Assembly: GCA_003649445.1 (NCBI GenBank)
Contig: QMRV01000021.1
Span: 1-38,140, forward strand
Origin: Thermoprotei archaeon
Lineage (GTDB): Archaea; Thermoproteota; Thermoprotei; Thermofilales; B15-G2
DNA: 38,140 nucleotides
Direction: 5' to 3'
The stretch's first letter is position 1, and the number at the start of each line of letters is the position of its first letter. The position numbers and the translations under genes are program-made. Shown here piece by piece: positions 31,216 through 38,140 of the stretch. A model generated the notes under the pieces. That model saw only the letters and a program-made list of their open reading frames with translations, was not told the origin of the DNA and did not search any database.

Positions 31216-31644
31216 ATGTTAGATGTAAGAGTAGTTGAAGAAAGTTTTAGCTCACATAAAAGAATAGAGATATTGGACTTTACTTCAAAGCTAGAGGAAG
31301 TTGTTAGAAAGTATGGTCTTAAAGAAGGAATAGTAATGGTATTCCTGCCTCATGCTACAGCAGCAGTTACAGCAAATGAAAATGAACCGGGTCTCATAGG
31401 AGACATCAAAGATGTTTTAACGAAAATAGCTCCGCCAGACGGATCTTTCCGCCATAATCTTATTGACGACAATGCACATGCGCATATACTTTCAGCTATA
31501 ATGAAAGCATTTTATATTTTCCCTGTAAAGGAAGGAAGAGTCATTAGAGGCACCTGGCAAAACCTCTTTATAGTAGAGCTCGACGGGCCGAGGCACTACA
31601 GGAAAATAGTCTACGTACTACTAGGAAAATTCAGAAAAACTTAA
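31216..31644 (+). CDS. UPF0047 (YjbQ) family protein
   Basis: A 142-residue protein of the UPF0047/YjbQ fold. Features are RIEILDFTSKLEEVVRKYGL (about 15-34), VMVFLPHATAAVTANENEPG (about 40-59), the conserved FRHNLIDDNAHAHI (about 82-95) and GTWQNLFIVELDGPRH near 116-131. Bacterial YjbQ has weak thiamine-phosphate synthase activity, but the true function is unsettled. The three His of the HxH/H cluster are a plausible metal site. ATG 31216 matches the usual family N-terminus and the promoter spacing. The structured RNA follows 22 bases after its stop. Confidence 0.85.
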   Translation: MLDVRVVEESFSSHKRIEILDFTSKLEEVVRKYGLKEGIVMVFLPHATAAVTANENEPGLIGDIKDVLTKIAPPDGSFRHNLIDDNAHAHILSAIMKAFYIFPVKEGRVIRGTWQNLFIVELDGPRHYRKIVYVLLGKFRKT

Positions 31645-31666
31645 GAAACTAGCAGAAATAATTACT

Positions 31667-31734
31667 ATAGGGATGATTGCTTTTCGGGGAGCCTGAGGGC
31701 TTCCGATGAGGTAGCCCTTATCCCGCTGACCTTA
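31667..31734 (+). ncRNA. Probable box C/D-type (kink-turn) small RNA
   Basis: The order is ATGATTG (C-like, 31673-31679), CTGA (D', 31693-31696), CCGATGA (C'-like, 31703-31709), CTGA (D, 31726-31729). A closing stem TAGGG/CCTTA flanks them (31668-31672 with 31730-31734). Box spacing leaves guide segments of 13 and 16 bases: CTTTTCGGGGAGC and GGTAGCCCTTATCCCG. That is the layout of archaeal 2'-O-methylation guide sRNAs. However CGGG/CCCG and GGGCT/AGCCC can also pair inside it, so a structured kink-turn hairpin with another role is an alternative. It sits between the UPF0047 stop and the TATA-like box of the CBS/HPF-like gene. Confidence 0.55.
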
Positions 31735-31760
31735 AATAGGTTATTTTGTTTTCCCAAAGA

Positions 31761-31770
31761 TCTTAAATAC
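31761..31770 (+). promoter_or_regulatory. TATA-like box, CBS/HPF-like gene
   Basis: TCTTAAATAC is centred about 27 bases before ATG 31793, so the gene is likely leaderless and the upstream small RNA is not its 5' leader. Confidence 0.5.
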
Positions 31771-31792
31771 TGGGATAGCAAATATAATAGTG

Positions 31793-32875
31793 ATGCAGTA
31801 TCTTTCTCCTGTCGAGCCTATTCTGCCGTCTGCTTTTCTTAGAGAAGCAGTTAAAGAGGCTATAGATATTAATGAAGCTGAAATACCTGTAGTTGATGAA
31901 AATTCCCGCTACTTAGGTGTAGTAGATCTAAGACCCTTCTTTCTTCCGACAACAGATATTCTTGAGACGAGAGTCTCTAATGTCATGGTGAAGTATCCTA
32001 CTATGGTTGAAGGTACTTTCTCTCCTGAAGACGCTATGCCTCTTATGGTTAATAGTGGAATTAGGGGTATTCCTATAGTTAGAGGAAAAGACGAGTATTT
32101 TGCTATGTTTTACCACAGAAATGCTCTTGAGTATTTAAAAGAAAAAGGATTTGGTAAGAATATTAAAATACACCAAGCTATGCGAACAGTTGTTCCTTGT
32201 GTTTCTAGTGATGATACTCTCGCTAAAGCAGCAGCTATAATGAGGAGACATAAAGTTTCAAGAGTTATTGTAGCTGAAGAGAAGAAAGGATTAGTTAAAC
32301 CTCTAGGAGTTTTAACTAGAACAGATATTCTACGGATACTTTTTAAATATAGTAAAAGTAGAGCAAGTTTCGGCGAAGTTTCTGGCGAAAAATATAGGTT
32401 TCTTTCACGTAGAGTTCGTGACTTCATATCTCCTAACATAATTACTGTAAATCATGATGATTTTCTATCTGCTGCAGTGAAGCTAATGCTTGAAAATAAT
32501 GTGAGAAGCCTGCCTGTAGTCAAAAATGGTGAGCTAGTAGGACTTATTGCCTCTACAGACATAATCAAGACGTATGTTCGATATATGACTCTCTACGCGA
32601 AAGCCAGAAGAGTATTTTATAAGATTCACACAAATGTAGAAGAACTTAAGCCTCGTATTGAAAGAATTATTCTCTCGAAAAGAATACCTCCTGGTGTTTC
32701 AATAGACGTGGAGTTCTATAAACGGCGAGGAAACTTATTTGAAGTTTACGTAAGGTTCCGTACATTCAACAAATTTGTAGTATATGGCGACACTGCTCAC
32801 GGATTAGAAAAAGCTTTTAGAGCACTTAAAAAGGCTATCAATTACTGTAGGTCTCAGATATTTGAGATAAGGTAG
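31793..32875 (+). CDS. Four-CBS protein with C-terminal HPF-like domain
   Basis: A 360-residue protein. Four CBS motifs occupy about 1-50, 60-117, 127-185 and 210-265 (cores include IPVVDENSRYLGVVDLRPFF, SRVIVAEEKKG and SLPVVKNGELVGLIASTDII). Residues about 271-350 show the strand/helix order beta-alpha-beta-beta-beta-alpha: VFYKIHTN, a helix, VSIDVEFYKRR, LFEVYVRFRTF, FVVYGDTAHG, then LEKAFRALKKAINYCRSQ. That order and the "v.v.f....f...a.g.dl..Ai" ending match ribosome hibernation factor HPF/S30AE. I infer an adenine-nucleotide-controlled ribosome-binding factor; the HPF assignment is from pattern only. A KaiC-like ATPase gene starts 11 bases downstream. Confidence 0.65.
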   Translation: MQYLSPVEPILPSAFLREAVKEAIDINEAEIPVVDENSRYLGVVDLRPFFLPTTDILETRVSNVMVKYPTMVEGTFSPEDAMPLMVNSGIRGIPIVRGKDEYFAMFYHRNALEYLKEKGFGKNIKIHQAMRTVVPCVSSDDTLAKAAAIMRRHKVSRVIVAEEKKGLVKPLGVLTRTDILRILFKYSKSRASFGEVSGEKYRFLSRRVRDFISPNIITVNHDDFLSAAVKLMLENNVRSLPVVKNGELVGLIASTDIIKTYVRYMTLYAKARRVFYKIHTNVEELKPRIERIILSKRIPPGVSIDVEFYKRRGNLFEVYVRFRTFNKFVVYGDTAHGLEKAFRALKKAINYCRSQIFEIR

Positions 32876-32886
32876 GTGTAGCTACA

Positions 32887-33690
32887 TTGTCCGAGAAAAT
32901 ATCTTTCGGTATAAGTGTACTAGACACTATAGTAAAAGAAGGCTACCCCAGAAAAAGTTTAGTGCTTTTAGTAGGTGAAGGAGGTATAGGAAAATCAGTG
33001 TTCTTAGTGCTTCTCGCAAAACATAGACTTAGTTTAAACGAGCCTGCACTTTATGTGTGCTTAGATAATGATCCCTCGTCAGTGGCCGAGACTTTTGAAA
33101 GCTTCGAAGTGAATGTAGATTATTACGTTAAAAAGGGCTTACTAGGGTTCATTGACTGCTACTCTTTTAGAATAAGCACAGTTTACAGAGAAAACTACAG
33201 CTATGTTCTGAAAGTAGCGGACCCAAGGGATTTAAACTACTTGTCGCAGGTAATAGTAGAAGCTGTAGCCGAGTTGTCTATGAATAATAGGGGCTGTGTT
33301 CTAATAGATTCTTTAAATGAAATATTCCTCTATAATGATCTTACAAGAGTATCAGATTTTTTGAAGGAAGTGAGATATGTTGTGGCTAGGCACTACGGAG
33401 CCTCTATTTTTGCGACAATACATGTTGGTTTAAGCAAATGGGAGGAGCTTAGATCTATGATAGAGCACTTAGCAGACGGTATTGTGGAATTTCGCTTAGA
33501 GCCTTCGCTTAGTGAAGCAGGTATTTGTATTAGACAAATAAGGGTAAAGAAAATGAGAGGAACACCCCACGATATGAATTGGTATAGCTTTACTATTACG
33601 AAAGAAGGTGTGGTTCCTCTGAAAGTAAAAATAAAATACAGCGAGGATAATAGTTCTAAAAGAGATGATGAGAAGGCTAAGCGCGGATAA
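32887..33690 (+). CDS. KaiC-like RecA-superfamily ATPase
   Basis: A 267-residue single-domain RecA-type ATPase. Walker A is GEGGIGKS (30-37) and Walker B is CVLIDSLNE (about 137-145, D141). FGISVLDTIVKEGYPRKSLV at the start is the KaiC/RadA-like "G...LD.ll.GG" region. The tail is long and charged. KaiC-like single-domain proteins of archaea are often signalling ATPases rather than recombinases. TTG start, with GGTAGGTG upstream, 11 bases after the CBS/HPF-like stop: the pair is one operon, so the ATPase may regulate or be regulated by that protein. Start choice is moderate. Confidence 0.8.
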   Translation: MSEKISFGISVLDTIVKEGYPRKSLVLLVGEGGIGKSVFLVLLAKHRLSLNEPALYVCLDNDPSSVAETFESFEVNVDYYVKKGLLGFIDCYSFRISTVYRENYSYVLKVADPRDLNYLSQVIVEAVAELSMNNRGCVLIDSLNEIFLYNDLTRVSDFLKEVRYVVARHYGASIFATIHVGLSKWEELRSMIEHLADGIVEFRLEPSLSEAGICIRQIRVKKMRGTPHDMNWYSFTITKEGVVPLKVKIKYSEDNSSKRDDEKAKRG

Positions 33691-33780
33691 ATGAAGTAGC
33701 CGGTGCTCTCTGATCAAAATGCTGTATATTTGCTTTGATTTCTGAAAAAAGAGTAGGCCGAAGTTACATTAGAAATTGCT
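33691..33780 (+). other. Intergenic stretch with a weak C/D-like pattern
   Basis: CTGA occurs at 33710-33713 and 33742-33745, with weak C-like ATGAAGT (33691-33697) and ATGCTGT (33719-33725). The C boxes match only 5 of 7 positions and no closing stem is visible, so it is only a possible sRNA. Nothing else is supported here. Confidence 0.25.
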
Positions 33781-33825
33781 ATGAGAAGAAGTAGTCTTAA
33801 ATTTCTGCTAGAAAATGTCACTAAC

Positions 33826-34641
33826 ATGAGCAAGATAGAGGAATTCGCTCAAAAATACTTGTTTTCATTAAACTATTCCAAAGTAACTGAAAAAATAGTG
33901 GCTTTTATTAAAAGGTGTTTTGAGGAAGCAGGTGTAGAAAAAGCTGTAGTAGGTGTTAGCGGAGGAGTAGATTCTTCAACTACGTTGATGCTTACAGTAA
34001 AAGCACTAGGCTCTGAGAATGTAATAGCGCTGATAATGCCTCATGAAGGTATTACTCCTCAAGAAGACGTAGAAGATGCTAGAAGCATTGTAAAGAAAGT
34101 TGACGTGACATTCTACGAGATTGAAATCTCTAGAATAGCTAAAACTTTCAAGAAGTCGCTTAAAGAAAGAGGAATTGAGTTAGAGAAGAAAGCTTACGGA
34201 AATATTTTGGCCAGAACTAGAATGATTCTACTTTATGCTGTAGCTAACCAGCTTAATGGAATGGTTGTTGGAACAGGAGACAAAAGCGAAATACTGCTAG
34301 GCTACTTCACGAAGTACGGCGACGGCGGAGTCGACATACTGCCTATAGGATGTCTCTATAAAACGCAAGTAAGGCTTTTAGCAAAATACCTTGGTGTACC
34401 TGAGAAAATAGCATTTAAGCCCAGCAGCCCGCGCCTATGGCCCGGCCAGACGGCTGAAGGAGAACTGGGCTTCACTTATAGGGAAGTAGACCCTGTTCTC
34501 TATGCACTCTTCGAGTTAAAGTATCCTCCAGAAAAAGTAGTCGAAGAACTCGAAGTAGATCCTAGGCTCGTTAAACGGGTTTTAGAGCTACATAAAGGAA
34601 GCGAGCATAAAAGAAGACTCCCGCCAGTACCTTCTCTCTAG
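33826..34641 (+). CDS. nadE: NAD synthetase NadE
   Basis: About 271 residues, the ammonia-dependent archaeal type without a glutaminase domain. The PP-loop VVGVSGGVDSSTTLML (near 44-59) binds ATP pyrophosphate. GNILARTRMILLYAVAN, VVGTGDKSEILLGYFTKYGD and GVDILPIGCLYKTQVR are conserved NadE segments, and KPSSPRLWPGQTAEGELGF lies in the substrate loop. It converts nicotinic acid adenine dinucleotide to NAD. ATG 33826 is preferred over 33781 because TCTTAAATTT lies about 26 bases before it. It is not obviously part of an operon. Confidence 0.93.
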   Translation: MSKIEEFAQKYLFSLNYSKVTEKIVAFIKRCFEEAGVEKAVVGVSGGVDSSTTLMLTVKALGSENVIALIMPHEGITPQEDVEDARSIVKKVDVTFYEIEISRIAKTFKKSLKERGIELEKKAYGNILARTRMILLYAVANQLNGMVVGTGDKSEILLGYFTKYGDGGVDILPIGCLYKTQVRLLAKYLGVPEKIAFKPSSPRLWPGQTAEGELGFTYREVDPVLYALFELKYPPEKVVEELEVDPRLVKRVLELHKGSEHKRRLPPVPSL

Positions 34642-34697
34642 AATTTTCTGTAAACGATTTTTCGTAATAAGTTAACTATATCTTTATTTCAACTTAG

Positions 34698-36359
34698 TTG
34701 AGTATTGTGGACGAGGAGTATCTCAACTACTATAGGTGGCTTTACAGTATCTACAGCAGAAAGTTCAGTAACCCTGAGAAAGTTTTATCAGCTCATATAA
34801 TGGAGTTTGTTGAGAAAGGGTATTCTTTAGAGGAAGCGTTAAAGGAACTATATAAAAGAGCTTACGTGAGTATTTATCTTCCTTCACTGAGCATAAGCGA
34901 GCTCCTTGAACTTTCTTGGAACAGACTTAAGAGAAATCCTGTTCTCTCAATTCCCGTTTTATTTAGTGAAGCAGCTCCGGCTCTTTCGACTTTAGCCGTA
35001 TTGTTGATTATATTGGCTTTATTAACCTATTTCAGGCAAATAGGAGTGTTCAGTGAAATCATTAACGGGATCATGAGGGGAGAGTATGAGGTTTTTCTAA
35101 AGCCGGAAGTTCTCAATGCAATTCTAGTAGCGCTAGTACCCGTCGGCCTAGCTGTTATTGTCTTCTATACATTAGGTCAGTCTACATGTGCTTCATTTAT
35201 CTATTCATTAGCAGAAGACTCTCTTAAGAGGGGGTATTGTAAGCTTGAAGAAATTTGGAGTAAAGCTGTAAAGAATTTACCGAGAGTTTTCATAGCAATT
35301 CTCATGAAAAACTTAGTTGTATACGTCATTCCGATATCTTGTTTCTTAGCCTTCATCTTCTTGGGCTTAAAGTACTTAGATATGCTTGCCTTAATTCTTT
35401 CTACTCTCATGTTTCTTTTCGCCATAATACTGTACATTATTGCAGCAGAGGTAGCTCTGATATATGTTGAACCCAGTATTGTAATAGGGTCGCGGGACGC
35501 TATTGAAGCATTTAAAGAAAGTATTTTGCTTGTGCGCCAGAATATTTCGAAGGCTCTCGGGTACTTTTTACTCCAAGTACTAGTGGGAATAATTATTGGA
35601 AGTATATCAGGAGCACTGAGCAATTTTCACATACTTTTCTCAGAAGCAGCGACACTTATTCTACTTCTCATAGTACGCCCTATTTTCGCGGTATGCTTGG
35701 CAGGAATATACATGTCTCTCACAGGGCGAGTATTCAATGCTACACGCTTAACTGAGCCGAAGCTACTGCTAGTAGCCGGTAAACTAATGGGAAGAGGGCT
35801 CAAAGAGCTAGTCGAATTAATGAAAAAACCTCGATGGATTGTAGCGGCGTCAGCTATTTTCTTGCTCGGAGCTGTAGGAGGCTTCGGTTTAGCTCAAATA
35901 GGTTTAAAAGAAATTCTTTCTCAAAGCGTAGGCTTAGGTAAAGGAAAAATATTTAAAGAGTACTTTGCGCTATCTATTTTCACTGACATTTTCTTCCACA
36001 ACTGGAGAATTGCGGCATTTACTACAGTTTCAGGTATTTTTACTTACGCGGCACCGTTCTCTATAGCTCTCTTCAACGGCATGATTATTGGAGCTATAGC
36101 TGCAGTAATGCCTCTCTTAGACCTAGCAATAGGAATAATGCCTCACGGAATAATAGAGATACCAGGCTTTCTTCTGGCGACTGCAGCAGGACTACGGCTG
36201 GCATATAAAATGTATACAGGAGAGAATAGAGCAGAAGAAGTAAAGAAAGCGGCTTATGTGGCCTTAGGACTCATACCTATTTTCGCTACAGCGGCTTTCA
36301 TTGAAGCTTTTGTGACGCCGCTCATAATAGACATCTACTTGAAGAGTTTTTGCTTATAG
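34698..36359 (+). CDS. SpoIIM-family membrane protein with N-terminal multi-TM extension
   Basis: A 553-residue protein. The C-terminal about 175 residues (RWIVAASAIFLLGAVGGFGL onward) match the SpoIIM/DUF95 membrane domain, with FFHNWRIAAFTTVSGIFTYA, IALFNGMIIGAIAAVMP and IMPHGIIEIPGFLLATAAGL as its signature. The N-terminal part has a soluble helical start (residues 1-85) and six further TM stretches between about 95 and 340. That makes roughly a dozen TM segments in all. Archaeal SpoIIM proteins have no established function. TTG 34698 is the given start; GTG 34707 is possible. It overlaps the convergent carboxypeptidase by 25 bases. Confidence 0.75.
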   Translation: MSIVDEEYLNYYRWLYSIYSRKFSNPEKVLSAHIMEFVEKGYSLEEALKELYKRAYVSIYLPSLSISELLELSWNRLKRNPVLSIPVLFSEAAPALSTLAVLLIILALLTYFRQIGVFSEIINGIMRGEYEVFLKPEVLNAILVALVPVGLAVIVFYTLGQSTCASFIYSLAEDSLKRGYCKLEEIWSKAVKNLPRVFIAILMKNLVVYVIPISCFLAFIFLGLKYLDMLALILSTLMFLFAIILYIIAAEVALIYVEPSIVIGSRDAIEAFKESILLVRQNISKALGYFLLQVLVGIIIGSISGALSNFHILFSEAATLILLLIVRPIFAVCLAGIYMSLTGRVFNATRLTEPKLLLVAGKLMGRGLKELVELMKKPRWIVAASAIFLLGAVGGFGLAQIGLKEILSQSVGLGKGKIFKEYFALSIFTDIFFHNWRIAAFTTVSGIFTYAAPFSIALFNGMIIGAIAAVMPLLDLAIGIMPHGIIEIPGFLLATAAGLRLAYKMYTGENRAEEVKKAAYVALGLIPIFATAAFIEAFVTPLIIDIYLKSFCL

Positions 36360-37612
36360 TACTTCCTAGCGTCCAAAATAAGTGTAGCTAAAGCAACTGT
36401 AGCAAGTATAATTGATAAAATAAGTGCTGCTCTTAGAACATCTTTATTTACGGGTTCTTCCTTAAGTATGTATTTACGGTAATGTATTAAAGTTTTTTTA
36501 AGAGCAATAGCATTTAGTTTAAGTACACTACTGAGCTCTTTTCCTGGAGTAGGATTGAAATACTCGTATATGTCTTTGAAAATCACTACTGAATCTTTTC
36601 TAAGTAAGTGTTTCTTATACCAGGAGTAGTCTGCGAAACGACCGTATATCTCTACAGTTATAGCGAGTATATGGTATTCGTAGAGCATGTAGTCCATGAA
36701 TTCTCCGTAGCTCAAATATAGTTTAGAGGACTGAAGAATAGGATACTTTGTTACATTTGAGTACACGAGACAAATGTCTTTAAATAAGTCTTCGTCAGGA
36801 GGAGGGTCTCTAGTATAGCTCCAGGGATATAAAACTAATTTAGCTCCGCTGTGATAGCTTACTGCAAGTATTATACTGTACTTGTATTTTTCTATAAGCG
36901 AAATAAGCGCTCTTGTTTCAGGTTCGCTCAGAGGACTAGGACCTCTATACTGCAGAGAACTCTTAACTTTTATTCCTCTATCCCACATAAAGGGATAGTT
37001 TCTATTTAAGTCTACTCCACCAATCCAGTCTTCGTTAAGTTTACCGTCTCCATCGTCGTCTATTCCTTCAAACCATACATGGGACCCGCTCCTGTATAGA
37101 ACTATACAATGGTCTCCATTAACGTCCTGTGGGGGGTCCTCGTCTATTAGACCGTCTCCATCGTCGTCTACTGGGCGACAGTTTTTTCTATGCCAAGGAT
37201 TAATGAATGCTACTTCATATCCATCAGGATTTAGGAGAGGCACTATAATAAAGGAGTAGTGGTGGAGGAGTTTTCTAAAAGATTCATTTGTTAGAAGAAG
37301 CCACGCGAAATATAGTGGAAATTGCACAGAAACATGTTCTCTTCCATGGTGTCCTCCTACAATCAATATAATGGGCTTTCTACCTACATCACCCACCAAG
37401 ATAGCGTAAATAGATCTATTCTGCCAGCTATGCCCTATAACTATAACTTTTGCTTCTTTAAACGAGTTAAAGTAGAGTACTATTTTTTCGAAGTTCTTAT
37501 AGTGATAGTATTGTGAAAAGTCTACAGGCAAAGGAGCTACTGAAGGTATTAGAAGAGCAAGCACCGTAGCTAAGCAGGTAATTCTAGTTCTCCTGTTCAG
37601 TTTAGGGAACAC
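36335..37612 (-). CDS. Membrane-anchored extracellular M14 zinc carboxypeptidase
   Basis: A 425-residue protein. Residues 1-28 form a signal-peptide-like start (RITCLATVLALLIPSVAP). The M14 zinc site is H89-x2-E92 (HHGRE) and H254 (VSYHSG); DLNRNYPF (about 201-208) is the substrate-binding motif and E321 (AITVEIYG) the catalytic Glu. Two acidic Asp-rich loops, DDDGDGLIDED (about 149-159) and DDDGDGKLNED (about 185-195), are Ca-binding-like insertions. A C-terminal TM (about 393-412, LRAALILSIILATVALATLI) and basic tail anchor it. It probably digests external peptides at the cell surface. GTG start at 37612; convergent overlap with the SpoIIM gene. Confidence 0.88.
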   Translation of the reverse strand: MFPKLNRRTRITCLATVLALLIPSVAPLPVDFSQYYHYKNFEKIVLYFNSFKEAKVIVIGHSWQNRSIYAILVGDVGRKPIILIVGGHHGREHVSVQFPLYFAWLLLTNESFRKLLHHYSFIIVPLLNPDGYEVAFINPWHRKNCRPVDDDGDGLIDEDPPQDVNGDHCIVLYRSGSHVWFEGIDDDGDGKLNEDWIGGVDLNRNYPFMWDRGIKVKSSLQYRGPSPLSEPETRALISLIEKYKYSIILAVSYHSGAKLVLYPWSYTRDPPPDEDLFKDICLVYSNVTKYPILQSSKLYLSYGEFMDYMLYEYHILAITVEIYGRFADYSWYKKHLLRKDSVVIFKDIYEYFNPTPGKELSSVLKLNAIALKKTLIHYRKYILKEEPVNKDVLRAALILSIILATVALATLILDARKYYKQKLFK

Positions 37613-37669
37613 AGTAGCAGATAAGAGCAGAGCTTAGATATTTTTACCTGTACCACTAGTAATAGTCAG

Positions 37670-37987
37670 ATGCCAAGAATTCTAGACACACAGTTCACAG
37701 AGAAGCTCTTCGAAAAAGCAGAGAAATTAATAGAAGAAGGTAGAATATGCCAAGTCAGCAAGTATATGTTCTATGTCATAGGTTTTCACGGAAAGTACTT
37801 TGTAAGTGTATCAGAGCAGGGAATTAAATGCAATTGTGAAGGCTTCAAAAGAAGACGAGTGTGTTCACATGCAGTAGCAGTGCTTCTCTACTTACTTAGA
37901 GAAGATTATAAAGAGAAACTAAGTCAGGCTCTACGCAAGAGACTTGAAGAAAGCTTAGAGTTAGTAAAGCGTGGAGCAGTTCCCTAA
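37670..37987 (+). CDS. SWIM zinc-finger protein
   Basis: A 105-residue protein with a complete SWIM motif CxC-x8-CxH: C54, C56, C65 and H67 (CNCEGFKRRRVCSH), followed by a helix VAVLLYLLREDY as usual. The N-terminus is a short helical/strand segment and the C-terminus a charged helix. Small archaeal SWIM proteins may bind DNA or protein partners (some assist recombinases), but this one cannot be assigned. The ATG at 37670 is divergent from the M14 gene. Confidence 0.8.
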   Translation: MPRILDTQFTEKLFEKAEKLIEEGRICQVSKYMFYVIGFHGKYFVSVSEQGIKCNCEGFKRRRVCSHAVAVLLYLLREDYKEKLSQALRKRLEESLELVKRGAVP

Positions 37988-37990
37988 TAC

Positions 37991-38003
37991 TAAAGAATAT
38001 ATC
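37991..38003 (+). promoter_or_regulatory. TATA-like box, OsmC-like gene
   Basis: TAAAGAATATATC is centred about 27 bases before ATG 38025, supporting a leaderless start. Confidence 0.45.
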
Positions 38004-38024
38004 GGCTAAAAGAATGATATTGAC

Positions 38025-38140
38025 ATGACCGAGATCTGTTCCCGCTCCATACTTGTAGAGAAGTATAGGAGTATAGTAGATAATCAGAGAGGACATTCGT
38101 TAGTTCTTGACCTACCTAGAGAACAGGAAGGAGACGATAC
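38025..38140 (+). CDS. OsmC-like protein, N-terminal part (cut by window end)
   Basis: The frame runs from ATG 38025 off the end, about 38 residues. GHSLVLDLPREQEGDDT near the C-terminal limit resembles the OsmC/Ohr family start, where "rgh.vv.D.P...gG.d.GPtplE" leads to the catalytic Cys segment outside the window. OsmC-type proteins reduce organic hydroperoxides or act in redox stress. The visible part is too short to be sure. Confidence 0.45.
   Translation, partial: MTEICSRSILVEKYRSIVDNQRGHSLVLDLPREQEGDD

Noticed and set aside
1..38140. Mobile elements, CRISPR arrays, prophage or defence islands
   Set aside because: No transposase, integrase, cas, toxin-antitoxin or phage-like protein and no regularly spaced repeat series were seen.

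Overview
The window is a chromosomal stretch of an archaeon, most likely a thermophilic member of the Thermoproteota (TACK group). Several things point there. ThrRS has the archaeal N-terminal editing domain. A tRNA-Thr gene carries two introns, one of them in the T-loop. There is a probable box C/D-type small RNA. Many genes show an AT-rich TATA-like box about 26 bases before the start codon, as expected for leaderless transcripts, while internal operon genes have GGTGA-type ribosome binding sites and 4-base ATGA overlaps. CofE indicates coenzyme F420 biosynthesis. I cannot fix the order or genus from sequence alone. I saw no transposase, integrase, CRISPR array or rRNA.

Layout. 1-4.4 kb: creatininase-family amidohydrolase, a GlmU-like sugar nucleotidyltransferase with a left-handed beta-helix, a PfkB sugar kinase and a glycoside-hydrolase-like TIM barrel. 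4.4-6.2 kb: a compact cassette of a winged-helix regulator, a two-TM protein, a 50-residue coiled-coil protein and a bactofilin-like beta-helix protein, preceded by an 11-bp inverted repeat. 6.2-9.9 kb: a hypothetical gene, a GfcR-like HTH-phosphoribosyltransferase regulator and two xylose-isomerase-like TIM-barrel genes that share a promoter element. 10-13.4 kb: a poorly coding AT-rich stretch, a double-wHTH regulator and a cofE-frhB-unknown operon. 13.5-18.1 kb: conserved unknown, methyltransferase, YtcJ-like amidohydrolase, JAMM metalloprotease, polytopic membrane protein and a V4R-like protein. 18.2-21 kb: UPF0235, an eight-CBS-repeat protein and a stand-alone Cdc48 N-domain-like protein. 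21.2-25.6 kb: tRNA-binding-domain protein, CYTH and radical SAM operon, facing a TldD/TldE pair. 25.7-30.1 kb: thrS, a two-gene UxaA-type dehydratase, a truncated DUF4405-like remnant, a small TM protein and the double-intron tRNA-Thr. 30.1-33.7 kb: ACT-V4R regulator, UPF0047 protein, the small RNA, a CBS protein with an HPF-like C-terminal domain and a KaiC-like ATPase. 33.8-38.1 kb: NAD synthetase, SpoIIM-type membrane protein, surface M14 carboxypeptidase, SWIM protein and the 5' end of an OsmC-like gene.

How the genes fit together. Sugar and sugar-acid metabolism recurs (PfkB kinase, two isomerase-like proteins, UxaA pair, glycosidase-like protein) beside a regulator of the sugar-sensing GfcR type. 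Small-ligand sensing also recurs: 12 CBS motifs in two proteins, one ACT domain and two V4R or V4R-like domains. The two loci I would examine first are the bactofilin-like cassette (4476-6202) and the CBS/HPF-like gene with its KaiC-like partner and adjacent structured RNA (31667-33690).
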